64,000 nucleotides of DNA, taken from NCBI RefSeq assembly GCF_027568575.1, contig NZ_JANUVP010000009.1. The stretch is one strand, 5' to 3'. This document shows, piece after piece, positions 50,981 through 60,131 of the stretch. The first letter of the stretch is position 1. Each line of letters begins with the position of its first letter. Source of the stretch: Caldifermentibacillus hisashii (GTDB lineage Bacteria > Bacillota > Bacilli > Bacillales > Caldibacillaceae). Below the pieces are notes generated by a model. The model was not told the DNA's origin. It made no database searches and was given only the letters and a program-made list of their open reading frames with translations. The translations under genes were made by a program, and so were the position numbers.

Positions 50981-51257
50981 ATGGGAAATTTTCATTAGCC
51001 ACCAAATTTATATATCGGTGAAGTTACCATTAAAGTGGAGAATTTACAAAGATCAATCGAATTTTATACAACCATTATCGGCTTAAAAGTTCTTACTCAA
51101 ACCGGTGAGCAAGCAATCTTGACGACAGATGGAAAAAGACCAATACTTAATTTATACGTACCAAAAGGTGTTGTAAAAAAGAATAGAAGAACATCCGGCT
51201 TATACAGACTATTTAACAAAAGACCCGTCCGGTAATCAAATTAAATTGGTTTTATAA
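50981..51257 (+). pseudogene. Truncated VOC/glyoxalase-family dioxygenase
   Basis: The ATG at 50981 (GGGAGAGG upstream) is followed at codon 6 by TAG. The frame then resumes with NLYIGEVTIKVENLQRSIEF and GLKVLTQTGEQAILTTDGKR, the first beta-alpha-beta module of CatE-like vicinal-oxygen-chelate proteins. After about 60 codons the frame shifts. The last stretch in another frame reads HPAYTDYLTKDPSGNQIKLV then stop, the usual C-terminal end. Roughly two thirds of the gene is missing between them. It is a clear relic with three lesions. Confidence 0.82.
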
Positions 51258-51358
51258 ATTGGAAAAAGCTGTGACAAAATGGTTCAAAAACATTTTGGCA
51301 TGAAAAGATTCAGCCTTAGTGTTGACCATTTGTACAGCTTATTTTCCGAACCTCAATG

Positions 51359-51811
51359 TTAATTGACAACAATATAAGCAATCATCGGTCCGTTCTTTGT
51401 GTAATCAAGATGACTGATACACACTAAGCGATACGTTCCTTCGTTTTCAAATTGAAGTGGAACCACCGTCTCTTTTCCTTTTTCTACCGTTCCTTGGATA
51501 TCCGTTCCTTCAATGATAAAAGGATGTTCATTTCCATTGACACCATAAATTTTTAGCAGCGCTTTTTCACCCTTTTTCAAAAAAATTGTCCCCGGGTCAA
51601 ACCGATAAGCTTCGATTTCCTTCCCGTCCGCTGTCTTTGTGGTAAATTCACCGGTTACCATATGAATTTCTCGGATGTTCTCGTTAGCCGTTTCCGTTGC
51701 TGATATCATTTTTGCTTGGAAAGAGTACCAGATGAATGCGGAAATGATAAATATTCCGACTAAGAAAATTTTCCTGATCCGCTTACCATGTATAACAGAA
51801 AAATGACTCAT
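51359..51811 (-). CDS. Membrane-anchored cupredoxin-like protein
   Basis: A 150-aa protein with an N-terminal anchor (about 12-33) and an extracytoplasmic cupredoxin domain. The ligands for a type-1-like copper site appear as His in NEHPFIIEG, then Cys and His in RLVCISHLDYTKNGPM with the closing Met. The fold strands DPGTIFLKKGEKALLKIYG and GTYRLVCIS fit. It might act in copper handling or electron transfer at the membrane. AAGGGGGG precedes the ATG. Monocistronic. Confidence 0.78.
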   Translation of the reverse strand: MSHFSVIHGKRIRKIFLVGIFIISAFIWYSFQAKMISATETANENIREIHMVTGEFTTKTADGKEIEAYRFDPGTIFLKKGEKALLKIYGVNGNEHPFIIEGTDIQGTVEKGKETVVPLQFENEGTYRLVCISHLDYTKNGPMIAYIVVN

Positions 51812-51910
51812 CCAATTTCCCCCCTTTGGCTTGTCTTTTATAACATATGCATCTTTGACATAGGTCTTATCTAATATTTTATTTCACTGAAAAATTTCTT
51901 TCGGTATCTG

Positions 51911-53008
51911 CTATAATTGTTCGATAATCAATTGAGAAGAGTTCACGGGATCTTTATTTCTTTCATAGCGGTATATATTTTCATAGTAGCCGCTGATTAA
52001 ATTAGGTGATTCAACAAAACTCATGATTAAATCATCAAGGTGATTCTGTTTTTTCCATCCGGTCGCATTATGAACCAATTTTTGAATTTGTAATTCTTCA
52101 AAGTTAATTTCTTCTTGCCCCGGTAAATGATCATAGATAAAAATGGGGATTTGTTTATGAAGACACTCGGTGATGGTTACACCCCCCGGTTTTGTGATAA
52201 TAAGATCGGCAAAATTATAAATACAGTCCATCATTTTTCGGGAACGAATAAAAGGAATAGGAATCAGATGAGAACGGTTAAATTTTATTAATTGCTGATA
52301 CAATGCCTTGTTTTTTCCACATAAAATGAAAAATTGTAATTCTTTCCGAAAAGGGAGATGTTTGATTAAATCATGCATGTTCCCTGTACCCATACTGCCA
52401 CCTGAAATAAGAACATGAATTCGTTTCTTCGGTGGCTCCGGAATAAGCGGCTTTTTTTGCAATAAAGGATGAAGTGGAATTCCGGTCATATAAATTTGTT
52501 CAGGTTTAATTCCCATGGTCAATAAATAGTTTTTCATCCGGTAGGTAGAAACAAAATGGACGTCAATATTCTTCGTACCCCATCCTTTATGAATGAAAAA
52601 ATCGGTATAGACATTCAGAACCGGTTTGTCAAATTTCCCTTCCTGTTTTAGTTTTGACAATATGCGGGAAGGCAGGGCATGGGTACAAATGACACAATCG
52701 GGCTTTCTTTCGTACAATAAAAGTTCCAACTGTTTTTCGAAAAACAATTCATATAAATAGATGTCCCTTTTTCTGTCTTTTACAACCATCCTTTTATATA
52801 AGGTACTGTAACTGGTAGGGAAGTGATGAATCCACTTTAAATAAAATTGGGAGATCACTTGTTCGATCCGGCCGTAACTATAAGAGAAAAGATCAATTTT
52901 TTCGCATTCGACACCGGGCATCGATTCGAATTGAGCTATTAATGCATCCGCTGCCTGGTGATGGCCGGATGGAATTTGTAAAAAGGGAAGAAAAAGGATT
53001 CTTTTCAA
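51911..53008 (-). CDS. ykoN: MGDG-synthase/UgtP-type glycosyltransferase (YkoN-like)
   Basis: A 365-aa GT28-type glycosyltransferase. The N-terminal MGDG-synthase-like part has LPFLQIPSGHHQAADALIAQ. The C-terminal nucleotide-sugar part has VLISGGSMGTGNMHDLIKH and KPGGVTITECLHKQIP. Relatives add glucose or galactose to diacylglycerol; the acceptor here is unknown. The TTG start overlaps the stop of the upstream gene (TTGA). The pairing with a YkoP-like protein is that of B. subtilis ykoN-ykoP, hence the tentative symbol. Confidence 0.78.
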   Translation of the reverse strand: MKRILFLPFLQIPSGHHQAADALIAQFESMPGVECEKIDLFSYSYGRIEQVISQFYLKWIHHFPTSYSTLYKRMVVKDRKRDIYLYELFFEKQLELLLYERKPDCVICTHALPSRILSKLKQEGKFDKPVLNVYTDFFIHKGWGTKNIDVHFVSTYRMKNYLLTMGIKPEQIYMTGIPLHPLLQKKPLIPEPPKKRIHVLISGGSMGTGNMHDLIKHLPFRKELQFFILCGKNKALYQQLIKFNRSHLIPIPFIRSRKMMDCIYNFADLIITKPGGVTITECLHKQIPIFIYDHLPGQEEINFEELQIQKLVHNATGWKKQNHLDDLIMSFVESPNLISGYYENIYRYERNKDPVNSSQLIIEQL

Positions 53009-53610
53009 GTGATTCCATCTCCTTCTATAAGTCCATTTTCTTCAAGAACATAAATTTTTCTGGAAAAATTTGCGTGACGTTTAAATAAAACACCCCTTGA
53101 CATGAAAAAGTAGACCGGTTCATGGCTCGGTTTGTTGCGTGAATCAGGTACCGAAGATAGGATGTTAATTGGTAAAAAAGCACTCATTTTGATTAATTTA
53201 TAGATTTTGTTTTTGATCGGGTAGATTTCAAAACCTAATCGATTGGAGCGAAAGTTTAATGAAGTAATCCCAATAAGTCCTTTTATTTGATGTTGTTTTG
53301 GATGTTTGGTCAGAAAGTCCGCGATACCGGGAAGGGAATCTTTGACCAGATGAAAAAAAACTTTACCCTTCTGAAACTCATTTTGAATCTGGCTGAGTTC
53401 GGATAATAACCGGACATTGTGAAAATGTATTTTCAGCAATAAATCATTTTTTTGAATATGGGTACCATCTGCCAATACGACTGGATGTCCAAGGTAACGG
53501 GTAAGACGAACCCGAAAAATGTTCTTTCGATAATCGATATAGGTTAACCGGGTAAATTGATAGTAGAGCGGGTCAAGTAAACGCCAGCAAAATAATATAA
53601 CTTTACGCAT
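53005..53610 (-). CDS. ykoP: YkoP-like protein
   Basis: A 201-aa protein starting MRKVILFCWRLLDPLYYQFT, with RYLGHPVVLADGTHIQKND in the middle. No clear signal or membrane span beyond a mildly hydrophobic N-terminus. I associate it with YkoP mainly through its partner and the YLG.P...D GT...ND motif. The function is unknown, but the 4-base overlap suggests joint action with the glycosyltransferase. GAGGGAG selects the ATG at 53610 over 53625. Confidence 0.65.
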   Translation of the reverse strand: MRKVILFCWRLLDPLYYQFTRLTYIDYRKNIFRVRLTRYLGHPVVLADGTHIQKNDLLLKIHFHNVRLLSELSQIQNEFQKGKVFFHLVKDSLPGIADFLTKHPKQHQIKGLIGITSLNFRSNRLGFEIYPIKNKIYKLIKMSAFLPINILSSVPDSRNKPSHEPVYFFMSRGVLFKRHANFSRKIYVLEENGLIEGDGIT

Positions 53611-53839
53611 TTTTAACTCCCTCATTTTTCTTGTAAAACTATTCCCTATTATTATTTGCCAAATGTATTATTTACAAAACTCCACCAGAGTATGTGGATA
53701 AGTGCTTCAATTGAAATTCAGTATATTTTGGTTTAATATGGTTAACACCAAAAGCCCATATTTTTAAATCTTATAGGAAAAAATCACAAAAGCTTGTTGT
53801 GAACAAATTTTCCGAAAAATAAAGAGAGGTTGATGATAA

Positions 53840-54226
53840 ATGTTGAAAGAATTTAAAGAATTTGCCATGAAAGGAAACGTAATCGATTTAGCTGTCGGGG
53901 TACTGATCGGTACGGCTTTTAATAAAATTGTATCTTCACTGGTAAATGACATCATAATGCCTATTTTTGCATTGATTATTGGAAAGGGCAGTTTTGAAAA
54001 ATTAGCTTATAAAGATATTCACTATGGTTTATTTATCCAATCGGTTGTCGATTTTTTAATTATTGGTTTTTCCTTATTTCTCGTTGTGAAGCTGTTTAAC
54101 AAATTTCGGGATATCCGTGAAAAACATGAAGAAAAGGAAAAAGAAGAAAATGTGAGCAAGGAAGAACAACTATTGACGGAAATTCGTGATTTATTGAAGG
54201 AGAGCAGGACAAGTAAAGCTGAGTAA
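53840..54226 (+). CDS. mscL: Large-conductance mechanosensitive channel
   Basis: A 128-aa pentameric osmotic safety valve. It opens with LKEFKEFAMKGNVIDLAVGVLIGTAF, then KIVSSLVNDIIMPI (gate helix), a loop, TM2 (SVVDFLIIGFSLFLVVKLFN) and a charged C-terminal helix. The length is slightly below the E. coli protein. It is followed after 66 bases by the isochorismatase-like gene. Confidence 0.94.
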   Translation: MLKEFKEFAMKGNVIDLAVGVLIGTAFNKIVSSLVNDIIMPIFALIIGKGSFEKLAYKDIHYGLFIQSVVDFLIIGFSLFLVVKLFNKFRDIREKHEEKEKEENVSKEEQLLTEIRDLLKESRTSKAE

Positions 54227-54292
54227 CAATAGGTGAACCAGCCTTTATATGATAAAATAGGGATGGAAGTTAGCAAAAAGGGAGGGATCTCA

Positions 54293-55201
54293 TTGGTGAA
54301 AACTGCTTTTGAACAAATTGTAAATGTGAACAAAATCGGCAGCAAGAATGAAAAACACTTGCATGATATATTAACGTTGGCACAAGCTGAGAAAACGGTA
54401 CCGGCAAAAAATGACAAGAAAAAGATTTTATTTTTAGGGATTGACTTTCAAAATGATTTTATGGAAAATGGCGCGCTTGGTGTACCTGGGGCCCATAAAG
54501 ACATTCAAAATGTAACAAAATTTATTTATCGTCATTTACATAAAATCACAGACATTGCTGTTTCTTTAGACACACATCAGCCAAGGCAAATTTTCCATCC
54601 GTGCTGGTGGGAAGATCAAGCTGGAAATCACCCGCAGCCATTGACAATCATTACAACTCAAGATATTGAAAGCGGGAAATGGATTCCTGTCTATGAAAAA
54701 GAAGAGAGCGTTGAATATGTGGTCAATCTTGAAAAATCCGGGAAAAAGCAATTATGCATTTGGCCGTATCATTGTATAGAAGGAACATACGGGTCCTCAC
54801 TTGAAGGGCAATTCGCAAATATCATCTATTTTCATTCAGTCGTGCGTCGGACAAATGTCATCCGAATGGTAAAAGGGCTTTATCCGGCGACAGAAATGTA
54901 CGGCATTTTCCGCCCTGAATACAGCAAAAACATTGAAGCAAATATTCGCTTGCTGGAATCAATGAGACATTATGATCAAATTATTATTGCCGGGGAAGCA
55001 AAATCTCACTGCGTATTGGAGTCGGTGATTCAGCTTGTTGAATATTTAAAAAGTGTAAAAGATGATCCGGCAAAAATTTATTTATTAGAAGATGGCATGA
55101 GTTCAATACCCGGATTTGAAGATGAAACCGAACAGGCTTATCGTACATTAGTAAATAATGATGGCATTCACTTGGTCACATCAACCGAATTTGAATTATA
55201 A
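54293..55201 (+). CDS. Isochorismatase-like cysteine hydrolase (nicotinamidase family)
   Basis: A 302-aa cytosolic hydrolase. FLGIDFQNDFMENGALGVPG supplies the catalytic Asp, and SLDTHQPRQIFHP the metal-site Asp/His. IIAGEAKSHCVLESV places the nucleophilic Cys about 75 residues from the end. It is longer than nicotinamidase (about 180-215 aa), with an N-terminal extension of about 45 residues and insertions, so the substrate is uncertain. GGGAGGG points to the TTG at 54293 or the GTG just after it. It ends at a strong terminator. Confidence 0.8.
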   Translation: MVKTAFEQIVNVNKIGSKNEKHLHDILTLAQAEKTVPAKNDKKKILFLGIDFQNDFMENGALGVPGAHKDIQNVTKFIYRHLHKITDIAVSLDTHQPRQIFHPCWWEDQAGNHPQPLTIITTQDIESGKWIPVYEKEESVEYVVNLEKSGKKQLCIWPYHCIEGTYGSSLEGQFANIIYFHSVVRRTNVIRMVKGLYPATEMYGIFRPEYSKNIEANIRLLESMRHYDQIIIAGEAKSHCVLESVIQLVEYLKSVKDDPAKIYLLEDGMSSIPGFEDETEQAYRTLVNNDGIHLVTSTEFEL

Positions 55202-55202
55202 T

Positions 55203-55245
55203 ATGAAAAACCGGGACATCACCTTAGGGAGTCTCGGTTTTTTTC
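55203..55245 (+). terminator. Terminator of the cysteine hydrolase gene
   Basis: AAACCGGGAC pairs with GTCTCGGTTT (one G-T pair) and runs into TTTTTC. Confidence 0.87.
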
Positions 55246-55250
55246 TTAGT

Positions 55251-55507
55251 ATAAGAAAGTATAAAAATACAGGTAAATAACTCGGGATTAGTTTTATTGT
55301 CTAGCTCCGAGCGCCAGCGACTAGCAAACTTCACTCCCCTCCACTACGATAAGTCAACATCGGCTCGTCCCTCGCCGTGTTTCCTTTTCCTCGAAAAAGC
55401 TAATCGCTTTTTCTTCGTGCGATGTCTATTCGAGGAAGCAAATCTGTTCTCATTGCGGGGCGCTCCAGTTTGTACGTCGCTAAGCGGGCGCTCTGCGCTT
55501 TTCTTAT
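55251..55507 (+). repeat. Long hairpin repeat, copy B (complete, one module)
   Basis: About 257 bases with ends ATAAGAAAG and CTTTTCTTAT that are inverted relative to each other. Inner arms GAGCGCCAGCGAC and GTCGCTAAGCGGGCGCTC pair across the element. The centre holds one hairpin module (TCCTCGAAAAAGC...GCTTTTTCTTCGTGC... TTCGAGGA). It is nearly identical in its last 70 bases to 1-77 and 60600-60670. Apparent reading frames inside it are chance. Confidence 0.9.
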
Positions 55508-55535
55508 TACCAGTTAAAAGTGTTTCCTGTGTTCA

Positions 55536-56174
55536 TTATTTTTTTACTGCCTCTAAAATCCAAACAAATTTATTCATTCTATGAAACTGAACTGCAAACC
55601 CGTGTTTTTCAAAATTTTGTTTTAAAAAAGGAATGGTTGAATAATATTCCGTTTGCAAATCAGCCAGCAGCCGGTTATATCCTCGTTTTTTCGTTTCTTC
55701 CAAGATTATTGTTTTTTCATGTTCAGATGCAAACATTGTATCAGCAAAAACAATTTTACCATCTTTTGGAAGCATTTCTGCATAGATGGATATCGCTTTG
55801 TTTTTTTCTGCATCTGTTAAATGATGAAAAGCATAAGAACTGACAATGGTTTGAATCGGTTTTATATTCGTAGGAAACAATAGAAAATCACCATCATAAA
55901 TTTCCAATTGATTGATTTTTTGTTTAGCCAACGTACGCATTTCCTTTGAGGGCTCAATTCCAATTACATCAAGCCCCTTATTTAACAACTTCTTCGTCAA
56001 ATTACCCGTCCCGACACCAAATTCCAAAACATTGTCAATTGCTCGATTTGCAATTTCATTTAATATATCATCGTAATGAAGAAAAACTTCTTTATATTCG
56101 ATATCATGCCCTGCAACAGTATCGTCATAGGTAGCTGCCCATTCATCGAAAAGTGGATCAAATTCTCTTCCCAT
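55536..56174 (-). CDS. yrrT: SAM-dependent methyltransferase YrrT
   Basis: A 212-aa class I methyltransferase. It starts MGREFDPLFDEWAATYDDTV, has SAM motif I VLEFGVGTGNLTKKLL, the acidic loop GIEPSKEM, and FHHLTDAEK. In B. subtilis yrrT heads the methionine-to-cysteine operon (yrrT-mtnN-mccA-mccB). Here it is divergent from luxS-mccA-mccB instead. GGAGGTCTTC sets the ATG at 56174. The true methyl acceptor is unknown. Confidence 0.87.
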   Translation of the reverse strand: MGREFDPLFDEWAATYDDTVAGHDIEYKEVFLHYDDILNEIANRAIDNVLEFGVGTGNLTKKLLNKGLDVIGIEPSKEMRTLAKQKINQLEIYDGDFLLFPTNIKPIQTIVSSYAFHHLTDAEKNKAISIYAEMLPKDGKIVFADTMFASEHEKTIILEETKKRGYNRLLADLQTEYYSTIPFLKQNFEKHGFAVQFHRMNKFVWILEAVKK

Positions 56175-56203
56175 ATGAAGACCTCCAATAATTATATGCA
56201 TAT

Positions 56204-56228
56204 AATTCCTATAAATATAGTATGAATT
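56204..56228. promoter_or_regulatory. Candidate CymR-type operator between yrrT and luxS
   Basis: AATTCCTATAAATATAGTATGAATT is an imperfect palindrome in the divergent promoter region of two sulfur-metabolism units. In Bacillus the equivalent genes are repressed by CymR. The match to a CymR box is from memory and not exact. Confidence 0.35.
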
Positions 56229-56273
56229 TCTCACACCTTTTGTCAATACTAATCATTTCTGTTCATTTTTACT

Positions 56274-56302
56274 TTGACAACTTGCCAGAAAAATATCATA
56301 CT
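56274..56302 (+). promoter_or_regulatory. Probable promoter of luxS-mccA-mccB
   Basis: TTGACA (56274-56279), 17 bases, CATACT (56297-56302). This gives a leader of about 30 bases to luxS. Confidence 0.55.
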
Positions 56303-56337
56303 TATAAAGTAGGAATTACATTTCGGAGGTGGATGTC

Positions 56338-56805
56338 ATGGAAGTTAAAAAAATGAATGTGGAAAGTTTTAATTTGGATCATACGAAAGTTAAAGCGCCA
56401 TATGTCCGTTTAGCCAGCGTCAGTGAAGGGGCAAATGGGGATAAAATATATAAATACGATGTTCGTTTCTGCCAACCGAATCAAGAGCATATGGAAATGC
56501 CGGCGCTTCATTCTCTAGAACATCTAATGGCTGAGCATATCCGTAACCATCATCACACGATTTTCGATGTCAGTCCAATGGGTTGCCAAACTGGTTTTTA
56601 TGTATCGATCATTAATGACGGTGATTATGATGCGTTTCTTCAATTATTGGAAAAAACTTTACAAGATGTGGTAAATGCAACAGAAGTTCCGGCTTGTAAT
56701 GAAGTGCAATGCGGCTGGGCGGCCAGTCATAGCTTGGAAGGTGCAAAAGAAATTGCCCGAAAGATGCTCGCTAAAAAAGCTGAATGGAAAGAGATTTTTG
56801 CATAA
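56338..56805 (+). CDS. luxS: S-ribosylhomocysteine lyase
   Basis: A 155-aa metalloenzyme splitting S-ribosylhomocysteine into homocysteine and DPD, the AI-2 precursor. The metal ligands H58 and H62 (HSLEH) and C125 (EVQCGW), and the catalytic Cys83 (GCQTGFY), are all present. GGAGGTG selects the ATG at 56338. It stands 12 bases upstream of mccA, so its homocysteine product is passed directly to transsulfuration. Confidence 0.96.
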   Translation: MEVKKMNVESFNLDHTKVKAPYVRLASVSEGANGDKIYKYDVRFCQPNQEHMEMPALHSLEHLMAEHIRNHHHTIFDVSPMGCQTGFYVSIINDGDYDAFLQLLEKTLQDVVNATEVPACNEVQCGWAASHSLEGAKEIARKMLAKKAEWKEIFA

Positions 56806-56817
56806 GGATGTTTGAAA

Positions 56818-57738
56818 ATGGGACTTTTTAACAATATACAGGAGACGATTGGTCGGACACCTCTAGTGAAAATCAACCATCATCCGTTTAAGGAGCGAGC
56901 GCAAATTTTTGCCAAACTGGAATATATGAATCCGGGTGGCAGTGTAAAAGACCGATTGGGGAAAAAGCTGTTGGAAGAAGCCCTTCGAACAAAGAAAATC
57001 TCTCCGAAAGGGACACTTATTGAGCCGACTGCCGGAAATACCGGAATAGGTCTTGCACTAGCTGCCATTCATACGGATGTCAAAGTGATTTGTGTCGTAC
57101 CAGAAAAATTTAGCATTGAAAAGCAAATGTTGATGAAAGCATTGGGCGCACAAGTCATTCATACACCAACGGAAAAAGGAATGGAAGGGGCCATTGAAAA
57201 GGCAAAACAATTAGCGGCCGAAATCCCTGACTCGCATATTCCGTTACAGTTTGAAAATGAAGTGAATCCATTAACGTATTATGAAACACTTGGTCCTGAA
57301 ATTGTCAAAGAACTGGACGGAAAAGTAGATATATTTATAGCAGGGGCGGGTAGTGGCGGCACGTTTACCGGTACCGCCCGTTTTTTAAAGGAATTTAATA
57401 AACATATAAAAACGGTCATTGTTGAACCTCAAGGATCGATTCTAAATGGTGGTGTGCCGGGTCCGCATAAAACAGAAGGGATTGGCATGGAGTTTATTCC
57501 TTCTTTTATTAATCCCGACTATTTTGATAAAATTTATACGATTTCAGATGAAGAAGCTTTTTATCAAGTGAAGCAATTGGCAAGGTTGGAAGGAATGTTG
57601 GTCGGAAGCTCTTCCGGGGCTGCATTTGCTGCTGCATTGAAGGAAGCAGAAAACACCACAAAGGAAGGGGCAAATATCATCGTTATTTTCCCTGACAGCA
57701 GTGAGCGCTATTTATCAAAAAATATCTATGAATTTTAA
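56818..57738 (+). CDS. mccA: Cystathionine beta-synthase / O-acetylserine-dependent MccA
   Basis: A 306-aa PLP fold-type II enzyme. PLP Lys44 is in NPGGSVKDR, the substrate loop is EPTAGNTGIGLA, and the phosphate cup is GAGSGGTFTGTAR. It is close to CysK, but gene order with mccB identifies MccA, which condenses homocysteine with O-acetylserine to cystathionine. AAGGATG precedes the ATG at 56818. Confidence 0.88.
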   Translation: MGLFNNIQETIGRTPLVKINHHPFKERAQIFAKLEYMNPGGSVKDRLGKKLLEEALRTKKISPKGTLIEPTAGNTGIGLALAAIHTDVKVICVVPEKFSIEKQMLMKALGAQVIHTPTEKGMEGAIEKAKQLAAEIPDSHIPLQFENEVNPLTYYETLGPEIVKELDGKVDIFIAGAGSGGTFTGTARFLKEFNKHIKTVIVEPQGSILNGGVPGPHKTEGIGMEFIPSFINPDYFDKIYTISDEEAFYQVKQLARLEGMLVGSSSGAAFAAALKEAENTTKEGANIIVIFPDSSERYLSKNIYEF

Positions 57739-57754
57739 ATTGGAGGGAAGCGAT

Positions 57755-58888
57755 TTGCGAAAAAAGACATTAATGATTCACGGGGGTATTTCGCGTGACG
57801 AACAAACTGGTGCGGTATCCATTCCGGTCTCACATGCAAGTACGTTTAAACAGAATGGAGTCGGAAACTTTAAATATGAATACGCCAGGACCGGGAATCC
57901 GACTCGTGAGGCTTTGGAAGCAATCATCCGTGATCTAGAAGGCGGTGTCGCCGGTTTTGCCTTTAGTTCAGGCATGGCTGCGATTTCCGCTGTTATGCAC
58001 TTATTTAAAGGCGGGGACCATATTATTTTAACGGATGATGTATACGGTGGTACATTTCGTTTAGCCACAAAAATTTTGAACCGATATCAAATTGATGTAA
58101 GCTTTGTCGACACAAGTGATGCGGAACAAGTAAGAAAAGCGATTCAATCGAATACAAAAGCGATTTATATCGAAACGCCGACAAACCCGTTGTTAAAAGT
58201 AACAAATATCCGAGAAATCGCAGCAATGGCCAAAGAAAATGATTTGCTCGTCATTGTCGATAATACTTTTGCCACTCCTTATTGGCAAAACCCATTGGAG
58301 CTTGGGGCGGATATTGTTCTCCACAGTGCGACGAAATATTTAGGTGGTCACAGTGATGTGGTTGCCGGTGTGGCAGTTGTTGGATCTGACCGGTTGGCCC
58401 GTGAACTTCACTTTATTCAAAATTCAGTAGGTGCCGTCCTCGGTCCGGATGATAGTTGGCTGTTAATCCGTGGCATTAAAACATTAGCCATTCGCATGGA
58501 GGAAATTGAGGCGAATACAAAGGCTATTGCTGAATTTTTGCAAGAGCATCCGAAAGTGAGAAGAGTATTTTATCCTGGCTTTCCGACACATATTGGGCAT
58601 GAAGTTCATAAAAGCCAAGCACGCGGATTTGGTGGAATGATTTCCTTTGACGTTGGAAGCGGTGAATTAGCAGAACAAGTGCTGGCCAAAACAAAGATTT
58701 TCACATTAGCAGAAAGCCTCGGCGCTGTCGAAAGTTTAATTTCATTACCGGCAAAAATGACGCACGCTTCGATACCAAAAGAAAGAAGAGAACAATTAGG
58801 GATTACCGATGGACTTATTCGTATTTCTGTCGGAATTGAAGATGTTCAAGATTTAATTGAAGACTTGAAAACTGCATTGGATAGTTAA
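57755..58888 (+). CDS. mccB: Cystathionine/homocysteine gamma-lyase MccB
   Basis: A 377-aa PLP fold-type I enzyme. PLP Lys194 is in LHSATKYLGGHSD, and NPTREALE, ASTFKQ and the C-terminal RISVGIED match the Cys/Met metabolism family. It releases cysteine from cystathionine and H2S from homocysteine. GGAGGG eight bases upstream fixes the TTG at 57755; an ATG-led extension inside mccA is not used. Ends the luxS operon at a strong terminator. Confidence 0.92.
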   Translation: MRKKTLMIHGGISRDEQTGAVSIPVSHASTFKQNGVGNFKYEYARTGNPTREALEAIIRDLEGGVAGFAFSSGMAAISAVMHLFKGGDHIILTDDVYGGTFRLATKILNRYQIDVSFVDTSDAEQVRKAIQSNTKAIYIETPTNPLLKVTNIREIAAMAKENDLLVIVDNTFATPYWQNPLELGADIVLHSATKYLGGHSDVVAGVAVVGSDRLARELHFIQNSVGAVLGPDDSWLLIRGIKTLAIRMEEIEANTKAIAEFLQEHPKVRRVFYPGFPTHIGHEVHKSQARGFGGMISFDVGSGELAEQVLAKTKIFTLAESLGAVESLISLPAKMTHASIPKERREQLGITDGLIRISVGIEDVQDLIEDLKTALDS

Positions 58889-58897
58889 AAGCAGTTG

Positions 58898-58934
58898 TTA
58901 AAAATGGATCCGAATAGGCGGATCCATTTTTAAT
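58898..58934. terminator. Bidirectional terminator (mccB / MFS)
   Basis: AAAAATGGATCCG pairs with CGGATCCATTTTT around a short loop; it is symmetrical and usable from both strands. Confidence 0.92.
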
Positions 58935-60096
58935 ACCCGGATACCTCTTTATTTGCTAAAAAATGGCTGTTTCTTTTTAAAATGGCAAAGCTGCCAATAC
59001 TCATTACCAACAAAAATACAGCTGCACTGAAAAACGCTCCGGTAGGTGTCAGTGAAAATGCCCCGGTAATCGATGTTCCGAGGAATGAACCTAATGAATA
59101 AAAAGCATAGAAAATTCCATAGGCTTTCCCTCGAATATGTTGAGAAGAATATTTCGCAACAAGGCTACTCATCGATGGGAAAATGAGTGCGAAACCGATT
59201 CCATATATAAGCATGCTCATAAGCAAGAATGTAAAATTAAAGGCAAAACCGGCGACTGCTTGAGCAACGGCAATGATAACAAGACCGATGGGTAATAGCC
59301 ATTCATAATGAAATCGATCAAACACCCGATTGGTCGGCAGCATAAAAATCAAAATAGCGACAATCCCAAAGATACTCATTAGCATTCCGCTGATATGGTT
59401 TGCCAACTCAAGTCCATCCACTTTTAATGGCAACATATAGGCAAGGATACCTTGAGAAGCCGATAATGATAGTGCACCAAGAAAAGCGAATAATAAACCT
59501 TTGTTTTTAAAAAGTTCTTGAATTTTTCCTTTATTGTTTCCACGAACCACATCTTTTTGTTTTTCTATTGAATTTAATAACGCTGTCAAAACACATGCGA
59601 AAATCATCAGGCAACCAATGATGAAATAGACGGTTTCGCTGCCACTTTTCGCAGAGACAATACCTGCAAAGGCCGGTCCGCCAATTGCCGATAAACCAAC
59701 TGCTGCACCTGAGAACGCCATGGTTTTCCCGCTCTTTTTATTTTTATTCGATAAGGACAAGTACGTAAAAGCAGCAGGTGTAATAATCCCTGCGCTAAGT
59801 CCGTTCATAAAACGAATGGCAAGTAACTGCATTGGGGAAGTAGCAATAGCATAAAGAAGTAAAATTACCCCATTTACCAAAAATCCATAGAGCATTACTT
59901 GTTTTGGTCCTTTATGATCAACGAAATAACCGGAGAAAAAATTGCTGAACAAATTGGATAAAGAATAAGCTCCGACAATAAAACCGATGAGTCCTGTGCT
60001 GGCTCCTAAACTTTGGGCATATGTGCTTGTGATCGGAAATTGGGCAAACAGGTCGATAAATGAAATGAAAATAAGAAAATAAAGGATAAAAGGCAA
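58930..60096 (-). CDS. MFS transporter (YfcJ/AraJ-like)
   Basis: A 388-aa twelve-segment major facilitator: MPFILYFLIFISFIDLFAQF at the start, GYFVDHKGPKQV after segment 2, and RFMNGLSAGIITPAAFTYL. The substrate is unknown. AAAGGAG eight bases upstream of the TTG at 60096 fixes the start. The longer frame runs into repeat-derived sequence. It is convergent with mccB and has a repeat relic just behind its ribosome binding site. Confidence 0.82.
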   Translation of the reverse strand: MPFILYFLIFISFIDLFAQFPITSTYAQSLGASTGLIGFIVGAYSLSNLFSNFFSGYFVDHKGPKQVMLYGFLVNGVILLLYAIATSPMQLLAIRFMNGLSAGIITPAAFTYLSLSNKNKKSGKTMAFSGAAVGLSAIGGPAFAGIVSAKSGSETVYFIIGCLMIFACVLTALLNSIEKQKDVVRGNNKGKIQELFKNKGLLFAFLGALSLSASQGILAYMLPLKVDGLELANHISGMLMSIFGIVAILIFMLPTNRVFDRFHYEWLLPIGLVIIAVAQAVAGFAFNFTFLLMSMLIYGIGFALIFPSMSSLVAKYSSQHIRGKAYGIFYAFYSLGSFLGTSITGAFSLTPTGAFFSAAVFLLVMSIGSFAILKRNSHFLANKEVSGY

Positions 60097-60131
60097 TGGA
60101 CCGTCTCCTTTCCTTATATTATTTGGGCGGT

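Noticed and set aside
55297..55584. Open frame of 95 codons inside the long repeat (also 60457-60672 in the other copy)
   Set aside because: The frames lie in a hairpin repeat, share sequence only because the repeat is duplicated, have no ribosome binding site and no protein-like composition.
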